Assembly (NCBI GenBank): GCA_913054425.1
Contig: CAJXJG010000086.1
Coordinates: 1 to 7,328 of the forward strand
Direction: 5' to 3'
From: an uncultured Fidelibacterota bacterium
Lineage (GTDB): Bacteria > Fidelibacterota > Marinisomatia > Marinisomatales > UBA8229
DNA: 7,328 bases
The notes under the pieces were generated by a model, which was given only the letters and a program-made list of their open reading frames with translations, did no database searches and was not told the DNA's origin. Shown here in pieces: positions 1-5,149 of the stretch. The translations under genes and the position numbers were made by a program. How positions within the stretch are numbered: the first letter of the stretch is position 1; each line of letters opens with the position of its first letter.

Positions 1-220
1 TTGCTACTTGAAGACAGTGATCACTGAAATAAGGTTTCCCCGAGCGACGTTTTTGACCTTGGTGTCGTACTGTTCCAAATTCATATGCTTTCCACAAAGA
101 TTCCTTAATAGTCTCTTCATTAGTCCCTTTGGGGATAACAACTTTTTCGTATAGCTTTAGAAAAGATTTCGGATATTCACCTACAACGTAAGGAATAAGT
201 TTGGCAAGGGGATTCTCCAC
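1..220 (-). CDS. rsh: RelA/SpoT-family (p)ppGpp synthetase/hydrolase, N-terminal fragment (continues beyond left edge)
   Basis: The minus strand reads a GTG start at 220-218, then 72 more codons to the window edge without a stop. Visible residues 43-73 match the beginning of the hydrolase HD domain of RelA/SpoT homologues: an A-Y-E-F segment, then H-Q-G-Q-K-R-R-S-G-K-P-Y, then D-H-C-L-Q-V-A. By family alignment, His68 corresponds to the first metal-ligand histidine of the hydrolase site (H53 of the Streptococcus Rel enzyme); the usual His-Pro is His-Cys here. The remaining HD, synthetase, TGS and ACT regions lie outside the window, so it cannot be said whether the protein is bifunctional. The family makes and/or degrades (p)ppGpp, the stringent-response alarmone, in the cytoplasm. 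The GTG start shares its first base with the TAG stop of dnaB (TAGTG), which suggests termination-reinitiation. No good Shine-Dalgarno sequence is visible, so the start is inferred from this junction and from the usual N-terminal length. Confidence 0.85.
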   Translation of the reverse strand, partial: MENPLAKLIPYVVGEYPKSFLKLYEKVVIPKGTNEETIKESLWKAYEFGTVRHQGQKRRSGKPYFSDHCLQVA

Positions 221-1605
221 TAGAATGGTACTGCAGTTTCTTCACTTTCATAAACAGACATGTTCTCAAATCGAGCAAAACGGTCAATAAATGTTACATT
301 AACAGTTCCCGTAGGTCCATTGCGCTGTTTGGCGATTATAATTTGGGCTTTACCTCTGTCATCCTCTTCCCGAGAATATATCCATTGACGGTATAAAAAC
401 ATGACGACATCCGCATCCTGTTCAATCGCTCCGCTTTCACGAAGATCCGACAATTGTGGACGTCTATCACTTCGATTTTCAACTGCTCTTGATAATTGAG
501 ATAAAGCAACGATTGGAATTTTCAAGTCTTTTGCAAGTGACTTGAGTGACCGTGTTATAATTGAAATTTCCTGCTGACGACTCTCAACACCTTTTGGCCC
601 TTGCATTAACTGAAGATAATCAACTATAATCATTTTTACATCATGCTCTGCCTTTAATCTCCGAGCCTTCGCTCGTAATTCGAGCACGGTAATTGCCGGT
701 GAATCATCAAGATAAATTGGTGCCTCCGCCAATGTCCCTACATGAATACTTAAATTTTTCCACTGAGATTTTGGAAGATTGCCAGTCCGAACAAGATGAC
801 TGTCCACTTTTGATTCTGCACAAAGAAACCTCATGGCAATCTGATGATCCGCCATTTCCAGGCTGAAAATCCCAACACCTTCCTTATGATCAACCGCAGC
901 ATTCCGTGCTATTGAAAGAGCAAGTGAGGTTTTCCCCATTGCTGGACGGCCTGCAATGATCACCAGGTCACCAGGATGAAAACCAGCAGTCATTGCATCT
1001 AAATCGATCAAGCCAGATGGCACCCCAATTACAGATCCCGCTTTCGAACTAATAGCATCCAACTGTTCGAATGAATCATGGAGTATAGGTTCGATATGTT
1101 TAAAACCACCCTTTAAACGGTTTTGGGTGATGGTGAAAATGGATTGCTCAGCACTGTCCAGAATATCATCAACCGTTTGGCGATCATCATAAGCTTCTTT
1201 GGACATGTCATGAGCCAGATAAATCAGCTTGCGTAATACAGCTTTTTCCAAAACTATCTTGGCATAACTTTCTACATTCGCTGCTGTTGGTACAGAGTCA
1301 ACTAATCCGGTTATAAAATATGCACCTCCAACCGATTCGAGTTCTTTATTTTTCTTTAATCGATCGGTTACTGAAATTGTATCAACAGGTTCATTTTCAT
1401 TGAACAATGTAATCATCGTAGAAAAAATCTTTGCATGAGCATCTTTATAAAAATGGTCTGATGAAATCCATTGTAAAACTTTGGGGACAGCTTCTTTACT
1501 AATTAGCATTGACCCTAATACAGCTTGTTCTGCCTCCAGGGCCTGGGGCTGAACGTTCAAAATTTCTGATTTGTTATTCTTAGCCAATATTCGTTTTCCC
1601 GTCAA
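220..1605 (-). CDS. dnaB: Replicative DNA helicase DnaB
   Basis: This is the hexameric replicative helicase, which unwinds DNA ahead of the fork using ATP and recruits primase. The 461-residue length is normal. The N-terminal helical domain begins with P-Q-A-L-E-A-E-Q-A-V-L-G (residues 20-31). The RecA-like C-terminal domain follows, with Walker A G-R-P-A-M-G-K-T (219-226), the S-L-E-M segment with the catalytic Glu (248-251), Walker B I-I-V-D-Y-L-Q-L-M (326-334), S-Q-L-S-R (369-373), the D-L-R-E-S-G-A-I-E-Q-D-A-D block (387-399) and K-Q-R-N-G-P-T-G with the probable arginine finger (426-433). The ATPase motifs are uninterrupted, so there is no intein, which is worth noting because dnaB is a common intein site. 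The start is uncertain: the TTG at 1605 gives a 26-base overlap with the glycosylase gene. A second in-frame TTG at 1587, preceded by GGGA nine bases upstream, would give a 455-residue protein and an 8-base overlap. No in-frame ATG occurs before residue 33, which is inside the conserved domain. Confidence 0.97.
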   Translation of the reverse strand: MTGKRILAKNNKSEILNVQPQALEAEQAVLGSMLISKEAVPKVLQWISSDHFYKDAHAKIFSTMITLFNENEPVDTISVTDRLKKNKELESVGGAYFITGLVDSVPTAANVESYAKIVLEKAVLRKLIYLAHDMSKEAYDDRQTVDDILDSAEQSIFTITQNRLKGGFKHIEPILHDSFEQLDAISSKAGSVIGVPSGLIDLDAMTAGFHPGDLVIIAGRPAMGKTSLALSIARNAAVDHKEGVGIFSLEMADHQIAMRFLCAESKVDSHLVRTGNLPKSQWKNLSIHVGTLAEAPIYLDDSPAITVLELRAKARRLKAEHDVKMIIVDYLQLMQGPKGVESRQQEISIITRSLKSLAKDLKIPIVALSQLSRAVENRSDRRPQLSDLRESGAIEQDADVVMFLYRQWIYSREEDDRGKAQIIIAKQRNGPTGTVNVTFIDRFARFENMSVYESEETAVPF

Positions 1606-2269
1606 GGATTGATTGAATCCATTGAAAATCTTTCCACGTTGGTGGTTTAAATCCTGAGTTTCTTAAAAGAGCTGCAGGATGATAGGTTACTATCAGAGGA
1701 ATATTTTCATAATAATGAATTTTCTCTCTCATGGCTTTTAAAGGGACATCATGTTTTAATAAAGTTTTCCCGGCTACCCTTCCTAATGCTACAATTAACT
1801 TAGGTTTAATGAGGCGAATTTGATGCTGAAGATATGGTTCACATTGATCCACTTCAGATGGTAATGGATCACGGTTATTCGGAGGACGGCATTTCAACAC
1901 ATTGCAGATATACACACCTTTATTCCTGTTGAGGTGAATAGCGGCTAGAATTTTATCCAACAACTTTCCCGCACGACCTACGAATGGTTCTCCAAGGCGA
2001 TCTTCATCAACTCCTGGCGCTTCTCCCACTAATAACAAATCCGCATTTGGATCTCCTACACCAAAAACAAACTTTGTTCGTTTATATCCTAACTGGCAGT
2101 TAAGACAATTATTTATCTGACTATAAAATTCTTCTAACGATTCTGGAAATTTGTTATCAGAACTTCGATTTTCAATTGCATTGGATTTTTGAACAAATAA
2201 TTCGTCCCCAAATAATTCACGGGTTTGACTAAGAAAATGATAAATATTCACCGCTATATTTGGATCCAT
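1580..2269 (-). CDS. udg: Family 4 uracil-DNA glycosylase (4Fe-4S)
   Basis: This enzyme removes uracil from DNA after cytosine deamination or dUTP incorporation and starts base-excision repair. Family 4 hallmarks are all visible in the 229 residues. Four cysteines are placed as the 4Fe-4S ligands: C55-x2-C58, C127 in K-C-R-P-P-N-N-R-D-P, and C143. The catalytic loop reads G-E-A-P-G (82-86) and is followed by G-E-P-F-V-G-R-A-G-K-L-L-D (93-105). The C-terminal H-P-A-A motif (197-200) supplies the conserved histidine. About 50 residues precede the first cysteine pair; such N-terminal extensions are common in this family. An additional cysteine, C122, lies just before the third ligand. The ATG at 2269 is 6 bases after the rpoZ stop, without a clear Shine-Dalgarno sequence, so translation is probably coupled. 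The 3' end overlaps dnaB by 8 or 26 bases, depending on which dnaB start is used. Homologues are sometimes annotated as phage SPO1 DNA polymerase-related protein; the motifs favour the glycosylase assignment. Confidence 0.93.
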   Translation of the reverse strand: MDPNIAVNIYHFLSQTRELFGDELFVQKSNAIENRSSDNKFPESLEEFYSQINNCLNCQLGYKRTKFVFGVGDPNADLLLVGEAPGVDEDRLGEPFVGRAGKLLDKILAAIHLNRNKGVYICNVLKCRPPNNRDPLPSEVDQCEPYLQHQIRLIKPKLIVALGRVAGKTLLKHDVPLKAMREKIHYYENIPLIVTYHPAALLRNSGFKPPTWKDFQWIQSILDGKTNIG

Positions 2270-2275
2270 TAATAA

Positions 2276-2560
2276 TTATTTCTTCGGATCTTGTGGGTTT
2301 TTATGCCAAGTTAACTCACCATTAATAAATTCCTTGATAGCCACAGTCGTTACTTTCTCTACTTCCTGATAAGTTTCCGGATCTATTTCAGGAACTTCAT
2401 CAAAAACACCCAGGTCCCTGCTGTCTTCCTCTTGTAAAAGTTTTTCCGCAAGGCGATCTTGAAGTATTTGCTTGGCTCTTCGTTCCATGACAACTACTGC
2501 TTCATAAATATCATCTGTCTGCTCTTCGATTTGGCGAAAAGACAACGATTTAAGACTCAT
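2276..2560 (-). CDS. rpoZ: DNA-directed RNA polymerase omega subunit
   Basis: Omega is the small subunit that helps fold and hold the beta-prime subunit in RNA polymerase. The 94-residue protein shows the family pattern: D-D-I-Y-E-A-V-V-V-M followed by E-R-R-A-K-Q-I near residues 16-32, which matches the helix with the conserved R-A-x-Q, and a later E-K-V-T-T-V-A-I-K-E-F-I-N-G-E-L block (68-83) that corresponds to the second conserved helix. A longer frame starting at a TTG at 2587 exists. The ATG at 2560 is chosen because AAGGAG lies 6 bases upstream and because the extra nine residues are not family-like. With this start the gene overlaps the end of gmk by 11 bases. Its position directly after gmk is the widespread yicC-gmk-rpoZ arrangement and supports the assignment of this short, divergent protein. 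The N-terminus (M-S-L-K) lacks the M-A-R sequence that forms part of the ppGpp site in proteobacterial omega. Confidence 0.85.
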   Translation of the reverse strand: MSLKSLSFRQIEEQTDDIYEAVVVMERRAKQILQDRLAEKLLQEEDSRDLGVFDEVPEIDPETYQEVEKVTTVAIKEFINGELTWHKNPQDPKK

Positions 2561-3125
2561 ATAACACTCCTTCTGTTTGATTTTCAATTATTTTAATTAA
2601 TTCATTACTGGCATGTTCAATATGATTGTTGATCACATAATAATCAAACCAATCTTTTTCTTTCAATTCCAATTCCAATCGTTCCAATCTCTTGTTTATT
2701 CTTTTTTCCGAATCTGTGCCACGGCTTTTTAACCGTTTTCGGAGATCATCAAGATTGGGAGGCAAAATAAAAATTGTAACCGTATTTTCCGGATATAATG
2801 ATCGAATAGATTTAGCTCCTTTTACATCAACTTCAAGCAATAAAAACTTGTTCCTCATGATGGCATCCTTGACTGGTTTTTTCATTGTTCCATAATAATC
2901 TCCGTGAACCTTTTCATATTCCACAAATTCACTTTTGGTGATTTTTTCCTCAAATTCTTTTATTGAAATAAAATGATAATCCACACCTTCTTCTTCTGTG
3001 TAGCGCTGATGACGAGTTGTACAGGATACTGAAAAGTTAATTTCCTGTTTTTTTCGTTGTAATTCACGACACAAAGTTGTTTTTCCAGTTCCCGAAGGAC
3101 CAGAAATTGCAATTAAATTCTTCAT
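2550..3125 (-). CDS. gmk: Guanylate kinase
   Basis: It phosphorylates GMP to GDP with ATP in the cytoplasm and so feeds GTP, dGTP and (p)ppGpp synthesis. The 191-residue protein has the P-loop G-P-S-G-T-G-K-T-T (9-17). The guanylate-binding signature T-T-R-x2-R-x2-E-x2-G-x2-Y spans residues 36-50. GMP-binding positions known from the family are present at S34, R38, R41, E44, Y50, E69 and Y78, and the Y-G-T at 78-80 fits the usual Y-G-[ST]. Further family segments are L-L-L-E-V-D-V-K-G-A (95-104), I-F-I-L-P-P (118-123), the lid region R-L-K-S-R-G-T-D-S-E (131-140) and D-Y-Y-V-I-N-N (161-167). The usual R-x-P-R-x-G-E is R-H-Q-R-Y-T-E, which changes a Pro and a Gly but no listed ligand. The ATG overlaps the yicC stop as ATGA, and the 3' end overlaps rpoZ by 11 bases. 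Both overlaps support co-translation in one operon. Confidence 0.97.
   Translation of the reverse strand: MKNLIAISGPSGTGKTTLCRELQRKKQEINFSVSCTTRHQRYTEEEGVDYHFISIKEFEEKITKSEFVEYEKVHGDYYGTMKKPVKDAIMRNKFLLLEVDVKGAKSIRSLYPENTVTIFILPPNLDDLRKRLKSRGTDSEKRINKRLERLELELKEKDWFDYYVINNHIEHASNELIKIIENQTEGVLYES
2567..2572 (-). promoter_or_regulatory. Shine-Dalgarno sequence of rpoZ
   Basis: AAGGAG on the minus strand, six bases before the ATG at 2560. It lies inside the last codons of gmk and is the only strong ribosome-binding site in the window. It decides the rpoZ start against the longer TTG-initiated frame from 2587. It also suggests that rpoZ can be initiated independently of gmk translation, unlike the neighbouring junctions, which have no clear site. 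Confidence 0.8.
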
Positions 3126-3985
3126 AAAATATTCTGAGCTTGCTCTCTAAGGTTTTCCGTATCATTTTTCAGTTCAATAACGAGATTCGTCAAGGTTATA
3201 TCAGAATTTTTTGCACCAATTGTATTGATTTCTCGGTGTGTTTCCTGTAAAAGGAAGTTCAATCGTTTTCCAACAGGTTCATCCTCATGTAAAAATGATA
3301 AATACTGTTCCACGTGACTCCGGCACCGAAGGATCTCTTCCGTAATATCTACTTTTTCAGAAAGAATGGCAATCTCCTGAGCTAAACGAGTTTCATCAAC
3401 CGGAACTGTATCTAAAAGCTCTGATATCTTCTTTTGGTACTTTTCTTTACGAATTTTGCCTGCATTTTTCACTTGATGTTCAAGTTTGTCAATCTTTTCA
3501 CAAAATGATTTTAATTGGTCTTCCATGCTCTTTTGGATTGTTTTCCCCTCAGTTGAACGCATTTCATCCGTCTGCTTCAAAGCATCATTTAAGCTTTTTA
3601 AAATATTTTTTGGTTGAATTTTATCCTGGTCATTCTCCGAAAATAAATCTTTAAGGGAAACTATTTCACCCAGTGCAATGTGGCGGCCGTATTCCATCTG
3701 AATTGTTTGTAATAACGATTCAATGGCTTCATATCTACTTTTATTTAATCGTAGTAATCCTTCAGTTCCACCATCATGATCCATTTCAAAAATCAACTGT
3801 ATACTTCCCCTTTTTAGAACATCTTTGGTTCGGTTACGGACATCCAAATCTAAAGCGGGGTCAAGGTCAAAACCCCTAATTTTTAGATCAAAATAACGGG
3901 AATTAACTGCCCGGATAGACACTGAAATTTGACCACTTCCATTTTTGACCGTACTACGGCCGTACCCTGTCATACTTTTAATCAT
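3122..3985 (-). CDS. yicC: YicC-family endoribonuclease
   Basis: The 287-residue protein is a full-length YicC homologue. The N-terminus M-I-K-S-M-T-G-Y-G-R is the family signature, followed by the segment with A-V-N-S-R-Y-F-D-L (26-34). The C-terminal DUF1732 region carries L-A-Q-E-I-A-I-L-S-E-K-V-D-I-T-E-E-I-L-R (201-220), F-L-L-Q-E-T-H-R-E-I-N-T-I-G-A-K (244-259) and a terminal R-E-Q-A-Q-N-I (280-286). The Escherichia coli member has been reported as an endoribonuclease that affects small-RNA turnover; activity here is inferred from homology. Residues 140-190 are rich in Lys, Glu and Gln and probably form a long helix or coiled coil. The ATG at 3985 is chosen from the family N-terminus, although no convincing Shine-Dalgarno sequence precedes it; the ATG at residue 5 is an alternative. 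The stop overlaps the gmk start (ATGA), which matches the frequent yicC-gmk pairing. Confidence 0.94.
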   Translation of the reverse strand: MIKSMTGYGRSTVKNGSGQISVSIRAVNSRYFDLKIRGFDLDPALDLDVRNRTKDVLKRGSIQLIFEMDHDGGTEGLLRLNKSRYEAIESLLQTIQMEYGRHIALGEIVSLKDLFSENDQDKIQPKNILKSLNDALKQTDEMRSTEGKTIQKSMEDQLKSFCEKIDKLEHQVKNAGKIRKEKYQKKISELLDTVPVDETRLAQEIAILSEKVDITEEILRCRSHVEQYLSFLHEDEPVGKRLNFLLQETHREINTIGAKNSDITLTNLVIELKNDTENLREQAQNIL

Positions 3986-4050
3986 AATATTTCAATAGAA
4001 AAACTCAGAAAGTTACGGAGTAATTTATGCTTCTATCAATGAAAACCAAA

Positions 4051-4080
4051 TTTATCAAAATATATCTAAAATAATTTCAA
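4051..4080 (-). promoter_or_regulatory. Weak promoter candidate upstream of yicC
   Basis: The 91-base gap between the outer-membrane protein gene and yicC (3986-4076) is very AT-rich and is the largest gap in the window. On the minus strand TTGAAA (4080-4075) is followed after 18 bases by GATAAA (4056-4051), a 5/6 and a 4/6 match to sigma-70 boxes. A Bacteroidetes-type TAnnTTTG box (TAAATTTG, 4054-4047) overlaps it, with a TTG 23 bases upstream. In such AT-rich DNA matches of this quality are expected by chance. No stem-loop terminator is visible in the gap, so readthrough from mutS is also possible. Confidence 0.25.
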
Positions 4081-5099
4081 CGATTTGGGGATATCTTACC
4101 CACTATCAATTTCGGGTTAATTGAAAAAGAAAGTAAATGGCTGTTCCCTAAAGATGAGGTCTCTGGTTCATATTGAAGAGCATAACTCATCTCAATATCG
4201 GACCACACTAACCCAAGACCAGTTGAAAGCATTCCAGTTTCATTTCGCCCAAACCTGATCTGGACATTCTCCTTTATAGTCCATTCCATCCCCATACGGA
4301 AATATTCCGCCAAACTTCCAATATGAAAATATTCACTCATGGAACGACCTTCCGTCTCCACTATAAAATCTGCCATTAATTCCAATGTAAGTGGAACTAA
4401 GGGGAGATCATATTTCCCAGAAATCCCTGCCGAAATACGAGGAGTAACAATTTCCTTTGTTCCATTATCCCAGACCAGCCAGGAAGTAAGAACATCATGG
4501 ATCACAATTCCTGCTTGTACTCTTTTCCAAAGTAATGTTCTTAAACCGGTATCCAAACCAAAACCTGTTCCCGTATGATTTCCCAATTGGTGTATCACCC
4601 CTTTCACTCCAATTCCAAAAATGACACCCCTTAATAACCATGCCCGATTCAAATATGTTCCCCACTGATGTTGACTAAATTCCGTAACATTTTTTAAATC
4701 TAAACGTTCATTTCCGTTCAATTTACCATCACCATTCTCATCTAATAACGCATAACGGGTATCCGGGATACCGGGGACTTCCTCATGAATTAAGATTAAA
4801 CCAACTGGATTGAAAGTAAATTTGTGTATAGGAAAAGAAAGCAAATCACTGTGAACAACTCCTGCAAAACGGCTCTGATGGACAAATGTAAAGGATTTCT
4901 TTGTATTTGCAACCAAATTTGCGGGATTCCACAAGGACGCAGATGAACCTTTTCCGGCTGCTGTTAATGCCTTTCCCAGCGCCAATGATCGGGCATCTCC
5001 TGTATTCCTGAAAATTTGCCACCCGTATTTTACAAACAACGTTTCTGAAAAAGAAAACTGTGCAATTCCAAACAAACCTAAGAATATTAGTTTTTTCAT
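4077..5099 (-). CDS. Putative outer-membrane beta-barrel protein, PorV/PorQ type
   Basis: A 340-residue protein with a signal peptide: M-K-K followed by a hydrophobic stretch, with likely cleavage near S-F-S/E-T (residues 18-19). The mature N-terminus carries D-A-R-S-L-A-L-G-K-A then A-G-K-G-S-S-A-S-L-W-N-P-A-N-L (35-62), the pattern of PorV/PorQ/UPF0164-type proteins of FCB bacteria. The rest alternates short amphipathic strands rich in Gly and aromatics and contains no cysteine, as expected for a beta-barrel; it ends near H-L-L-S-F-S-I-N-P-K. Family members include PorV of type IX secretion, but most paralogues are uncharacterised, so no role in secretion is claimed. Residues 120-131 form a near-perfect EF-hand-type calcium loop, probably in a loop between strands. 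The ATG at 5099 is preferred because it gives a standard signal peptide and has GGA five bases upstream; the ATG at 5117 would add six residues. mutS ends 50 bases upstream of the chosen start, with no terminator between. Confidence 0.7.
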   Translation of the reverse strand: MKKLIFLGLFGIAQFSFSETLFVKYGWQIFRNTGDARSLALGKALTAAGKGSSASLWNPANLVANTKKSFTFVHQSRFAGVVHSDLLSFPIHKFTFNPVGLILIHEEVPGIPDTRYALLDENGDGKLNGNERLDLKNVTEFSQHQWGTYLNRAWLLRGVIFGIGVKGVIHQLGNHTGTGFGLDTGLRTLLWKRVQAGIVIHDVLTSWLVWDNGTKEIVTPRISAGISGKYDLPLVPLTLELMADFIVETEGRSMSEYFHIGSLAEYFRMGMEWTIKENVQIRFGRNETGMLSTGLGLVWSDIEMSYALQYEPETSSLGNSHLLSFSINPKLIVGKISPNR

Positions 5100-5149
5100 T
5101 AATCCATTCACAATCATTTCATAAACAGAATGACCTAAAAGAATATTTC

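Noticed and set aside
220..1605. Possible intein in DnaB
   Set aside because: Walker A, Walker B and the arginine-finger region are contiguous and the protein length is normal, so no intein is present.
2561..2587. Longer rpoZ frame starting at TTG 2587
   Set aside because: The ATG at 2560 has AAGGAG at ideal spacing, and the additional nine residues do not resemble omega N-termini.
2692..2895. Plus-strand open frame of 67 codons opposite gmk
   Set aside because: It lies wholly within the well-supported gmk gene on the other strand and its product has no recognisable motif; it is a shadow frame.
3673..3879. Plus-strand open frame of 68 codons opposite yicC
   Set aside because: It is entirely antisense to conserved yicC sequence, with no ribosome-binding site or family resemblance.
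4339..4578. Plus-strand open frame of 79 codons opposite the outer-membrane protein gene
   Set aside because: It is antisense to a gene with a clear signal peptide and family pattern, and its own translation looks random.
5112..5133. Possible hairpin in the mutS to outer-membrane gene gap (TCATT ... AATGA on the minus strand)
   Set aside because: The stem is only five base pairs, AT-rich, with a ten-base loop and no following T run; it is not a credible terminator.
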